This document shows positions 20,701-27,316 of a stretch of 64,000 nucleotides of DNA, piece by piece. How positions within the stretch are numbered: position 1 is the stretch's first letter; each line of letters starts with the position of its first letter. The stretch spans positions 1 to 64,000 of the forward strand of contig JACCQO010000005.1 in NCBI GenBank assembly GCA_015709205.1, written 5' to 3'. This stretch comes from Desulfovibrionaceae bacterium. GTDB lineage: Bacteria > Desulfobacterota > Desulfovibrionia > Desulfovibrionales > Desulfovibrionaceae. The notes beneath the pieces are model-generated. The model was given only the letters and a program-made list of their open reading frames with translations, did not search any database and was not told where the DNA came from. The position numbers were made by a program, and so were the translations under genes.

Positions 20701-21097
20701 CTACTTCGCGGGCGTGGATTTCTCCGAGGGGCTGCTCAGCCTGAATCCGCACCTGCCCGCGCACTGGAACCGGTTGTCATTGTGCCTGCAGGATCGTAGA
20801 ATATGGTACGAACTGGTCTTCGAGGACGGCGTGGTGCACGTGGGCGTGCGCGCCAAGGCCGGGCAGGTGGTCCCGGTGCGCGTGCAGGGCCGGGACATGG
20901 ACATCGAGTCCGGCCGCACGCGCACGGTGCGGCTGGCGCCGCCGCACGGGGCCGGAGCCGCCGGAGCGGGCGCGGTCACGGCGAATCCCGGTGGCGGCAA
21001 GACGACGGGCAAGGGGGCGAAGAAGGCTCCCGAGAAGACGTCGAAGGCGGCCCCGAAGAAGGCCGCGAAAAAGAGCGGTTCGGCGAAGCGTTCCTGA
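17762..21097 (+). CDS. Beta-phosphoglucomutase / GH65 disaccharide phosphorylase fusion
   Basis: An 1111-aa two-enzyme fusion. Residues 1-245 are a beta-phosphoglucomutase-type HAD (nucleophile Asp12 and acid/base Asp14 in VIFDLDGVITD, SSSRN and VVVEDAISGVQAG). Residues about 255-1030 are a GH65 phosphorylase of the trehalose/kojibiose/maltose type, with general acid Glu751 in MGPDEFHEK and the phosphate-binding HGSTLS near residue 920. Together they would phosphorolyse a disaccharide to beta-glucose-1-phosphate and convert it to glucose-6-phosphate. The last 75 residues are a Lys/Ala-rich histone-H1-like tail (KKAPEKTSKAAPKKAAKK) that may bind nucleic acid or polyanions. AAAGGA precedes the ATG. 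Substrate specificity cannot be read by eye. Confidence 0.88.
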   Translation: MPRTQLSGVIFDLDGVITDTAKAHARSWANMFNAYLKTYSARENKPFIPFDHRDDYLEYVDGKPRYEGVKSFLESRGIHLPFGEPTDPTDRETICGLGNRKNEEFQKVLAEHGPEVYASSLAFVRDLKERGVKVAVASSSRNCALVLRLASIEDLFDARVDGDVSARLALKGKPDPDIFVTAARFMDLEPGACVVVEDAISGVQAGQSGNFGMTLGIARSVEGQLLLRFGADRVVTDLSEITVDEIEDWFAEGVGESGWRLEYNGFDAGDEKLRETLTTVGNGYLGTRGAFPGERAGFNFYPGTYIAGVFNKLATPIHDRDVWNNDFVNCPNWLLLEYRVGNGEFVSPLSMEILSYGHRLDLRRGLNVRTILCKDRLGRVTRIRATQLASMADPHVCALRYDLTPCNFSEKITFRSSLDGNVVNDGVARYRDLAHDHLEFVESGRLHGVRGDGVFLHVRTRTSGYDVVMSARTRLRDDGAPVEAARRVHVDGACIGEEATVCARENHTYTLEKLVTVYTSLDQGAQAPRKASAAHLDRVGSFAPVLSAHVKAWARLWKVADVEVDGDRFIQRVARLHAYHLLCTASPHNARIDAGMPARGLSGEAYRGHIFWDEVYIFPFFDHHFPEITRALLLYRCNRLRAAKEYARANGCKGAMFPWQTADDGGEETQEVHFNPANNTWGPDESRRQRHVSIAVFVNAHSYVQRSGDRRFLFDHGAELMLEIARFWGSIAHLDPKDGRYHIAGVMGPDEFHEKLPNAREHGLRDNAYTNVMVVWLMERALELLETLPPAVAGRLRRKVRFTDAELAKWRDMTTKMNVLLTREHVIHQFDGYMDLEELNWEFYRNRYYSIHRLDRILKAEKDTPDRYKVAKQADVLMLFYLLPPPEVCRLLRQLGYDVGDDWREFLRRNYDYYERRTSHGSTLSKVVHAVVSSYLDAGSTAWDWFMEAMRSDVYDTQGGTTVEGIHTGVMAGTLDVIRRYFAGVDFSEGLLSLNPHLPAHWNRLSLCLQDRRIWYELVFEDGVVHVGVRAKAGQVVPVRVQGRDMDIESGRTRTVRLAPPHGAGAAGAGAVTANPGGGKTTGKGAKKAPEKTSKAAPKKAAKKSGSAKRS

Positions 21098-21183
21098 CGG
21101 ACGCTGCGCCGGTGCAAGGCGGGCCGGGCCCGTGCCCGCGCGGAAAGAGCGGACGTGCCCGACGGCATCTACCGGGGGGAAAC

Positions 21184-21417
21184 GTGTCCATTTTACGCAC
21201 TTCCATATCCAACGCCATGGGCTACCGGGTCCTGGAGGCCGACATCCGCCAGGACGCGGCCCTGGGCAGGCGGTTGACCGTGGCGGACCAGTCCGCCGTG
21301 GGCATTCTCTGGGGCATGACGCACGGGGACCGCGCGGCCCGGGGGGCTCGCACGGACCCGCCGCCCGGCGCGGGCATCGAGAACATGGTCGGTCGCGTCA
21401 TGGACCAGCGGGGCTGA
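21184..21417 (+). CDS. Small unknown protein (77 aa)
   Basis: A short frame with Desulfovibrio-like codon usage, starting at GTG 21184 behind a GGGGGGA motif; ATG 21217 is an alternative. The product begins with the MSILRTSISNAMGYRVLE segment and ends NMVGRVMDQRG. No family recognised, no signal peptide. It is the first of several small genes in 21-25 kb and is followed by two strong hairpins. Confidence 0.5.
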   Translation: MSILRTSISNAMGYRVLEADIRQDAALGRRLTVADQSAVGILWGMTHGDRAARGARTDPPPGAGIENMVGRVMDQRG

Positions 21418-21466
21418 CCTTTTCCTGTCGCAAGATTCTTCCTCTTTCCTTTCATGATGCAGGACG

Positions 21467-21485
21467 CAGGATGCGCAGCATCCTG
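21467..21485 (+). terminator. Short hairpin after small gene
   Basis: CAGGATG (21467-21473) pairs with CATCCTG (21479-21485) over a CGCAG loop, 50 bp after the 77-aa gene. No T run; together with the larger hairpin just behind it, it may form the transcript end. Confidence 0.4.
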
Positions 21486-21492
21486 TGGCATA

Positions 21493-21556
21493 GGCCGCGG
21501 AACGCGGACAGGCCCGATCCGTCAGGATCGGCCCGGCCTGTCCGCGTTCCGCGGCC
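21493..21556 (+). terminator. Large perfect 22-bp inverted repeat
   Basis: The 22-nt arm at 21493-21514 (beginning GGCCGCGGAACGCGGAC) is perfectly complementary to 21535-21556. The interior adds a 6-bp stem CGATCC/GGATCG with a GTCA tetraloop and a GCCC bulge. No T tract follows (GAAACCTTCG). It could be a transcript-end structure, an RNA-stability element or a repeat-derived hairpin. Confidence 0.6.
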
Positions 21557-21750
21557 GAAACCTTCGCGTCGCCGCCCTGTCCGCCGGCGCACCGGCATCC
21601 GCGTTCACTCCGCCGAGGGGGGGATCATCCGCCCGGCGGGGTCCGGGGCGGCGTCCCACCTCCCTTTTCCGCGCGCGCGGCAACCTTTTCCGCATCCGCT
21701 CCTTAAGATTCGCACAAGGGTCGAAAAACGCCGACAGCCCCCGCCTGGCC

Positions 21751-21777
21751 TAAACTTGTGACTAAAACGCACGATAA
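21751..21777 (+). promoter_or_regulatory. Candidate sigma-28 (FliA) promoter
   Basis: TAAACTTG (21751-21758), an 11-bp spacer, then CACGATAA (21770-21777). This matches the flagellar sigma-28 consensus TAAAGTTT-N11-GCCGATAA at the TAAA, TT and CGATAA positions. Transcription would begin about 45-50 bp before the ATG of the 97-aa gene at 21832. Confidence 0.55.
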
Positions 21778-21831
21778 GCTTCTTAACAGGGCTTCGTGAC
21801 GGCCCACGGAAGGGCCGAAGGAGGAAGAACC

Positions 21832-22125
21832 ATGGATGGGTTGAACCACATCGTCGCCCCCGCACTGGAGGTCGGGTCCGGCATACGGCTGGTGGAAGCG
21901 GAGCGCCACTGGGAAGTGGGCACTTCGCGGAAGGCCGGGTCGGACAAGGCAATGAACGAGGACTCGATGGCGAATCAGATGAAGGACGTGCGCAAGCAGC
22001 GGCTGCGCCGCATGGTCATGCAGGATCCTTCCCTGGCCAAGCGGCTCGTGGCCGCAGAGGCGTCGCCGGTGTACAACGCCAAGGGCGAACTGATCCAGTC
22101 TCTCGGATCCGGCAGCGAGTTCTAG
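21832..22125 (+). CDS. Small unknown protein (97 aa), possibly flagellar regulon
   Basis: A 97-aa soluble basic protein. The C-terminal half looks most structured (QMKDVRKQRLRRMVMQD, LVAAEASPVYNAKGELIQ). No family recognised. It has a clear Shine-Dalgarno (GGAGGA) before ATG 21832; the in-frame codon at 21796 has none. The sigma-28-like promoter upstream suggests expression with late flagellar or chemotaxis genes. FlgM was considered but the sequence does not look like it. A terminator follows at 22235. Confidence 0.6.
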   Translation: MDGLNHIVAPALEVGSGIRLVEAERHWEVGTSRKAGSDKAMNEDSMANQMKDVRKQRLRRMVMQDPSLAKRLVAAEASPVYNAKGELIQSLGSGSEF

Positions 22126-22234
22126 TTTTCGTTCGCAACCGTTCCAACCAGGAGGTGCGGCCTATTCGGAACACGCACGCAGCACCCGCAGTGGCCCGGC
22201 CGGAAACCCCCTCCGGTCCGGGCCGAACCTTTCC

Positions 22235-22266
22235 AGGGGCCGCCCGCCTGCCGGGGCGGCCCTTTT
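22235..22266 (+). terminator. Terminator after 97-aa gene
   Basis: GGGCCGCCC (22237-22245) pairs with GGGCGGCCC (22254-22262), followed by TTTT. Standard intrinsic terminator 110 bp past the stop. Confidence 0.7.
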
Positions 22267-22396
22267 GTACGGGGCGCGCATTTCCCTGGCGCGCGCGACT
22301 TTACTTCATGGGCTTCCTGGCATACGAATCTGCCTTTGCGCGACCGATGCGGCCCGTCCGGGGCCGGTGGCGGTCGCGGCTGCACAAGGAGCGCGC

Positions 22397-22906
22397 ATGT
22401 CCCCGAACAGCCCCTACGATCAGGCCCATCCGTCCATCGACGTGAAGGTCAGGTTCCTCGAGAACGGCATCGCCCCCTACGAGGTGGACGCCGCCTCGCA
22501 CTCGCTGGCGTACGCCACCGCGTCGTCGGCCGGGTTGGACCTGCGCGCGTGCATGGAGGAGGAGACCGTGACGATTCCGGCGGGCGGGCGGTATGCGTTC
22601 CCGGCCGGGCTGTGCATCGAGCCTTTGGCGGGCGGCGTTGCCGGGTTCGTGTTTTCGCGCAGCGGCCTGGGCGCCAAGGACGGACTCACGGTGTCGCAGG
22701 GCGTGGGCGTCATCGACCCGGACTACCGGGGGCAGATCATCGTTTCGCTCCTGAACACCTCCGAGAAGGAACGCCTGGTGCGACGAGGCCAGCGTATCGC
22801 CCAACTCGTGTTCCTGCCGTTTTTCCAGGCCGTGGTTCGGCCGGTGGAGGAACTGGGCGATACGGATCGCGGCGCCGGCGGCTTCGGCCACACCGGCAGG
22901 ATGTAG
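22397..22906 (+). CDS. dut: dUTP diphosphatase (dUTPase)
   Basis: A 169-aa trimeric dUTPase hydrolysing dUTP to dUMP and PPi; its product feeds ThyX. All five motifs are present: SSAGLDLRA, FSRSGLGAKDGLTV, GVGVIDPDYRG, RGQRIAQLVF and the C-terminal glycine-rich RGAGGFGHTG. About 20 extra N-terminal residues precede the core (MSPNSPYDQAHPSIDV). The start was set at ATG 22397 with AAGGAG 6 nt upstream, trimming 44 codons of open frame. It is followed by a block of tandem repeats before argD. Confidence 0.93.
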   Translation: MSPNSPYDQAHPSIDVKVRFLENGIAPYEVDAASHSLAYATASSAGLDLRACMEEETVTIPAGGRYAFPAGLCIEPLAGGVAGFVFSRSGLGAKDGLTVSQGVGVIDPDYRGQIIVSLLNTSEKERLVRRGQRIAQLVFLPFFQAVVRPVEELGDTDRGAGGFGHTGRM

Positions 22907-22953
22907 TCCGGCCATCGGCGGGCATCGACGCTTCCGCATGGGGCGTCGAACCG

Positions 22954-23040
22954 CATCGGATTTCGCATCCCAGGGTGCTGCTCATCGAATTCGGCACCCC
23001 AAGGTGCTTCGCATCCAATTCGACATTCCAGGATGCTTCG
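22954..23040 (+). repeat. Three 29-bp imperfect tandem repeats between dut and argD
   Basis: Copies at 22954-22982, 22983-23011 and 23012-23040 share the pattern CATCSRATTYSGCAYYCCARGRTGCTKCK. Each contains a small dyad around CCA (GCACC-CCAA-GGTGC in copy 2). Some changes between copies keep the dyad paired (GCATC..GGTGC, CAT..ATG), which suggests selection on a hairpin or a protein site. No spacers, so this is not CRISPR. Confidence 0.8.
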
Positions 23041-23074
23041 CACCAATGAACCCAACGATACAGCGAGGTGCGCC

Positions 23075-24280
23075 ATGAGCGCGAAGACTTCTTTCGATAC
23101 GTTGAAGGCACGGGAAGAAAAGGTCCTCTGCCGGACCTACGGACGCTATCCCCTGGCCGTGGCCCGGGCCGAGGGCACGCGGCTCTACGACTACGAGGGC
23201 AACGAATATCTGGATCTGCTGGCGGGCATCGCGGTGGTCAACCTGGGCCACTGCCGTCCGGAGCTCACCAAGGTCATGTGCGAGCAGTCCGCGCGGCTGG
23301 TGCACGTGTCCAACCTCTTCTACCAGGAGCCGCAGCTGGACCTGGCCGAGCGGCTGTTGGCCACCTGCGGCCTGGGCAAGGCCTTTTTCTGCAACTCCGG
23401 GGCCGAGGCCAACGAGGCGGCCATCAAGCTGGCGCGGCGCTATCAGCGCAAGGTGCGCGGCAGGGACGCCTACGAGATCGTGACCTTCGAGGGGTCGTTC
23501 CACGGCCGGACCCTGGGCACGCTGGGGGCCACGGGCCAGGCCCGGTTCCGGGACGGCTTCGAGCCGTTGCCCAAAGGGTTCCTGAACGTGCCGTGGAACG
23601 ACGCGGACGCGCTGCGCGCGGCCGTGGGCGGGCGCACGGCAGCCGTGCTCGTGGAGATGGTCCAGGGCGAGGGCGGCGTGCGGCCCATGACGCCGGAGTT
23701 CGCCGCGGTCATCCAGGACGTGTGCCGCGCGAGCGGGGCGCTGTTCATGGTCGACGAGATCCAGACCGGCCTGGGCCGCTCCGGGCGCATGTGGGCCTTC
23801 CAGCACTTCGGGGTCGGCCCGGACGTGGTCACCGTGGCCAAGGGGCTGGCCAACGGGCTGCCCATGGGCGCGATGCTCTGCACCGACGAGGCGGCCAAGG
23901 GGTTCGAGCCCGGCACGCACGCCACCACGTTCGGCGGCGGCGGCGTGGTCGCGGCCGTGGCCGCCAAGGTGTTGGATATTCTGGTGGCGGACAGGCTGCC
24001 CGAGCACGCGGCCGAGATGGGCGCCTACGCCCTGGAGACGCTCGGCGCGCTGCGGGCCAAACACCCGGACAAGATCGCGGACGTGCGCGGCCTGGGGCTT
24101 TTGGTGGGCGTGGAACTGACCTCTTCGGGCCAGGACGTGTGGCGCGAGCTGTTCGAACGGCGGATCGTGCTCAACCTGACGCAGGGCAACGTGCTGCGCA
24201 TCGCGCCGCCGCTGGTGGTTTCACGCGAGGACATCGACGCCTACGTCACGGCCCTGGACGAGGTGCTTACCACCCTGTAA
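23075..24280 (+). CDS. argD: Acetylornithine aminotransferase
   Basis: A 401-aa class III PLP aminotransferase of the ArgD type, interconverting N-acetylglutamate semialdehyde and N-acetylornithine in arginine synthesis. Visible blocks are YDYEGNEYLDLLAGIAVVNLGH, FFCNSGAEANEAAIKLAR, EGSFHGRTLG, the PLP Asp in MVDEIQTGLGRSG and the Schiff-base Lys in VAKGLANGLPMGA. Start ATG 23075 has GAGGTG 5 nt upstream and matches the family N-terminus; the frame is open 14 codons further. It may also serve succinyl-diaminopimelate transamination, as ArgD often does. The upstream tandem repeats could be regulatory. Confidence 0.92.
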   Translation: MSAKTSFDTLKAREEKVLCRTYGRYPLAVARAEGTRLYDYEGNEYLDLLAGIAVVNLGHCRPELTKVMCEQSARLVHVSNLFYQEPQLDLAERLLATCGLGKAFFCNSGAEANEAAIKLARRYQRKVRGRDAYEIVTFEGSFHGRTLGTLGATGQARFRDGFEPLPKGFLNVPWNDADALRAAVGGRTAAVLVEMVQGEGGVRPMTPEFAAVIQDVCRASGALFMVDEIQTGLGRSGRMWAFQHFGVGPDVVTVAKGLANGLPMGAMLCTDEAAKGFEPGTHATTFGGGGVVAAVAAKVLDILVADRLPEHAAEMGAYALETLGALRAKHPDKIADVRGLGLLVGVELTSSGQDVWRELFERRIVLNLTQGNVLRIAPPLVVSREDIDAYVTALDEVLTTL

Positions 24281-24308
24281 CGCATCCTCATTGCTGTTGA
24301 TTCAGATG

Positions 24309-24346
24309 CGCCCGTTCCGGCCGGAAGGCCGGGACGGGCGTTTTTT
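24309..24346 (+). terminator. Terminator after argD
   Basis: A 14-bp stem with one G-T pair (24309-24322 with 24327-24340), GGAA tetraloop and six Ts (24341-24346). Textbook intrinsic terminator. Confidence 0.9.
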
Positions 24347-24410
24347 CGCGTCCCGGCCCGGGGCTGGGCGGGGGAAGCGCCGCGGGAGGCCGCGCCGCAG
24401 GCGGGCCTGG

Positions 24411-24439
24411 TTGACCTTCCGCTCCTGTAAAGCTATATT
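24411..24439 (+). promoter_or_regulatory. Strong sigma-70 promoter candidate
   Basis: TTGACC (24411-24416), exact 17-bp spacer, TATATT (24434-24439), followed by AT-rich sequence. One mismatch from consensus in each box. It lies after the argD terminator and about 55 bp before ATG 24494, so it should drive the 120-aa gene. Confidence 0.75.
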
Positions 24440-24493
24440 TAACAAATAGGGAATTCCTTTTGGGAACCGGCAACCGCCACAAGGGGGTCGAAG

Positions 24494-24856
24494 ATGTCAG
24501 TGGACAGCATCGGCGCATATTCCGTGGGGCTTTCGACCGGGCTTTCGGCGAGCATGGGCAACGGGATTTCCAGTCCCCTGGACAAGGAATCCTTCGGCGC
24601 GGCCGTGGTGGGCACCACGCTGGACTTCATGAACGGATCGACCACGTCCACGCTGCCGGTCACGGACAAGCAGACGTTCGGCGCGGCCGTGGCCACCAAG
24701 ACCCTGGACTATCTCAATTCCGGATCCATCGGGTCGGGCGGGTCGGGCGGCTCGTCCAAATCGTCCTTCGCGGGCGCGGCGGACTACGGGTTCCAGACCG
24801 ACGTGCTCGGCGCGGTCTATTCGGGCAAGGGCGCGCTGGCGAATTTTCAGGTCTAG
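24494..24856 (+). CDS. Small repeat-containing protein (120 aa)
   Basis: Unrecognised protein with an internal duplication: DKESFGAAVVGTTLDFMNG (about 31-49) and DKQTFGAAVATKTLDYLNS (about 58-76), then a Gly/Ser linker (SGGSGGSSKSS) and a short tail ending NFQV. The repeat loosely resembles the helix of YjfB-type putative motility proteins, a weak comparison. No classical signal peptide. The gene has a near-consensus promoter and AAGGGGG Shine-Dalgarno, so it is probably abundant. The next gene 121 bp downstream encodes a 61-aa protein and may be its partner. Confidence 0.65.
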   Translation: MSVDSIGAYSVGLSTGLSASMGNGISSPLDKESFGAAVVGTTLDFMNGSTTSTLPVTDKQTFGAAVATKTLDYLNSGSIGSGGSGGSSKSSFAGAADYGFQTDVLGAVYSGKGALANFQV

Positions 24857-24977
24857 GCCCGGCCGCGCGGTGCGGCGGGCGATGCCCGCCGCGCCGGGGG
24901 CGCGCCGGGTCGAAGACGCGGACGAACGCGGGGGGAAGGGCCGAGCCGCAGACGGCGGCGGCCCGAGGAGGTAGCAC

Positions 24978-25163
24978 ATGAGCGACATCGAAACCACGGC
25001 GGCCCCGCCGCCCCCGTCTCAGGCGCAGCAGGCAGCGAATTCCCCGTCCGAGGCCGCCCAGGCCCGGGTCGAGGCCGAGGCGGCCCAGCCCGCGGAACCG
25101 GCCCCGTCCTCGCCCCCCTCTCCCGAGGAGGCGCAGGGCGAGTTCGTGAACACCATGGTCTGA
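24978..25163 (+). CDS. Small Ala/Pro/Glu-rich protein (61 aa)
   Basis: A 61-aa acidic low-complexity protein ([19 protein letters not shown] at the N-terminus, ending EFVNTMV). Compositional bias makes a fold unlikely apart from the last 12 residues. A strong GAGGAGG Shine-Dalgarno lies 7 nt before the ATG, the main support for translation. It lies downstream of the 120-aa gene with no terminator between them, so probably co-transcribed. Confidence 0.5.
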   Translation: MSDIETTAAPPPPSQAQQAANSPSEAAQARVEAEAAQPAEPAPSSPPSPEEAQGEFVNTMV

Positions 25164-25576
25164 CGCGGCCCGCGCGGTTCGCGCGGAACGCGCGAGGGCG
25201 GCCCCGCCGGGCCGCCAAGCGGTCGTTTGCGGCCGTTTTCCCGTGGTCCGCGCCATTTGTCCGTCGATTTCCATGCAAGGCCGGAGTGGTCCGGCTTTTT
25301 CCGTGGCCTACGAAGGACGCGTCCGGCGCAGGGGCGTGGAAGAGGGCAGGCCGGGCGGCGTTTGTCGGCTTCGTTGGGCCGGAGGCCCTGCGCCGCGCGC
25401 AGGCGCGGGAAAGCCGCCGCAACGCCGCAGCACCCGACGCCTGCGCAATGGCGGGGGGCCTGCCCGCTCCTACCCGCCGTGTCCTGCCCGCTCCCTTGAT
25501 AAGAGGGCGGGGGTTGGGTAGGAGTGGGGGAGGTCGGCGGCCGCCGATCGCCCCGCGAACGGAGAACGCCGCCTTC
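25164..25576. other. Intergenic region before orphan ABC ATPase
   Basis: A 413-bp spacer. Near its start, GGCGGCCC/GGGCCGCC (25197-25204 with 25209-25216) forms an 8-bp hairpin without a T run, probably ending the small-gene transcript. Near its end, CTCCTACCC (25467-25475) pairs with GGGTAGGAG (25516-25524) around a second CCCGC/GCGGG stem, giving a long structured leader 50 bp before the ABC ATPase start. No gene is supported. Confidence 0.5.
25467..25524 (+). promoter_or_regulatory. Structured leader before ABC ATPase gene
   Basis: Perfect 9-bp outer arms CTCCTACCC/GGGTAGGAG enclose 40 nt that contain a further CCCGC..GCGGG pairing with a TTGATAAG loop. The 3' arm contains GGAG, so folding might hide purine-rich sequence. 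No known riboswitch class is recognised. Confidence 0.4.
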
Positions 25577-26317
<741 letters not shown>

Positions 26318-26392
26318 CCGGGTGCGCCGCAGATTCGATAAGATCCGATACGACCAGATACGACCCGAAGCATCCGAAAAAGGAACCATCCC

Positions 26393-27313
26393 TTGAAGAA
26401 ATCCCCCCCCGTGCCCGCCGCCTCTCCTGCCGCCTCTCCGGCCATGGACGAACTCTGGAAGATGGAGATCGCGGCCCCGGCCGATGCGCGCGACGCGCTG
26501 ACCGTCTACCTGTTCCAGCGCGTGGCCTACGGCTGGGAGGAGGAGGAGCGCGCCGGCGGTTCCGTGCTCTTCCGCGTGCACGTGGAGGAAAGCCGCGTGG
26601 GCGAGGAGATCGCCGCCGAGATCGCGGCGCGCTGGCCCGCCGTGGCCGTGTCCACCGTGGCCGTGCCCAACAGCAACTGGATGCTCGCCTGGCGCGAGTT
26701 CTTCACGCCCGTGCCCATCGGCGAGACCTTCGTGGTCCTGGCCCCCTGGATGGTCGAGGACAATCCCTACCCGGAGCGCACGGCCATCGTCATCGACCCC
26801 AAGACCGCCTTCGGCACCGGCCACCACCCGACCACGGCCCTGTGCCTGGGGCTGGTGGCGCGGCTCTACGAGTCCGGTCGGCTCAGGCCGGGCATGCGCT
26901 TCCTGGACCTGGGCACGGGCACGGGCATCCTCGGCCTGGGCTGCGCGCTGCTCGGGCTCGCGGGGGTGGGGCTGGACATCGACCCCCTGGCCGTGGACAA
27001 CGCCGTGGAGAACAAGGCCTTCAACGCCGTGGGCGAGCGATTCGAGGTGCGCGAGGGCGGGGTGGACGCGGCCCTGGAGATGGCGGGCGAAGCGGGCTTC
27101 GACGTGGTCCTGGCCAACATCCTGGCCGGGCCGCTCATCGAGATGGCCCCGAGCATCGCGCGCCTGGTGCGCCCGGGCGGGTGCCTCGCGCTCTCGGGCA
27201 TCCTCTCGGAGCAGGCCGCGTCCGTGGCCGCGGCCTACGTGGCCCAGGGGCTGGCCGAGCCCGCCGTCGCGACCAGCGCCGAATGGTCCGGCCTGGTCTG
27301 GGAGGAGCGCTGA
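26393..27313 (+). CDS. prmA: Ribosomal protein L11 methyltransferase
   Basis: A 306-aa PrmA homologue, a SAM-dependent enzyme trimethylating L11 lysines and the N-terminus. The N-terminal substrate domain is followed by the hallmark FGTGHHPTTALCL, the SAM loop LDLGTGTGILGLG, the acidic LDIDPLAVDNAVEN and the NILAGPL motif (NILA.PL). The start is a TTG at 26393 with AAGGAA 9 nt upstream. The first ATG, 26444, would remove a Pro/Ala-rich 17-residue leader and lacks a ribosome site, so TTG is preferred but uncertain. A GATACGACC direct repeat lies just upstream. It overlaps no neighbour and is 3 bp from the DNA glycosylase gene. Confidence 0.88.
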   Translation: MKKSPPVPAASPAASPAMDELWKMEIAAPADARDALTVYLFQRVAYGWEEEERAGGSVLFRVHVEESRVGEEIAAEIAARWPAVAVSTVAVPNSNWMLAWREFFTPVPIGETFVVLAPWMVEDNPYPERTAIVIDPKTAFGTGHHPTTALCLGLVARLYESGRLRPGMRFLDLGTGTGILGLGCALLGLAGVGLDIDPLAVDNAVENKAFNAVGERFEVREGGVDAALEMAGEAGFDVVLANILAGPLIEMAPSIARLVRPGGCLALSGILSEQAASVAAAYVAQGLAEPAVATSAEWSGLVWEER

Positions 27314-27316
27314 CCC

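Larger units (their letters stand above)
21418..21831. other. Hairpin-rich intergenic region with sigma-28-like promoter
   Basis: A 414-bp spacer. It contains a 7-bp hairpin (21467-21485), a 22-bp perfect inverted repeat (21493-21556) and, near its right end, a FliA-type promoter candidate (21751-21777) pointing at the next gene. These are listed separately. No coding frame is supported here. Confidence 0.6.

Noticed and set aside
16862..20764. A 1300-codon minus-strand open frame opposite the HAD and GH65 genes
   Set aside because: Long antisense frames are expected in such GC-rich DNA; the product is His/Val/Arg/Gly-rich with no family signature, and the plus-strand genes are clear.
21832..22125. 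Anti-sigma factor FlgM, suggested by the FliA-like promoter and size
   Set aside because: The protein lacks the FlgM C-terminal helix pattern.
22954..23040. Possible CRISPR array
   Set aside because: The 29-bp units are contiguous with no spacers, and no cas genes are in the window.
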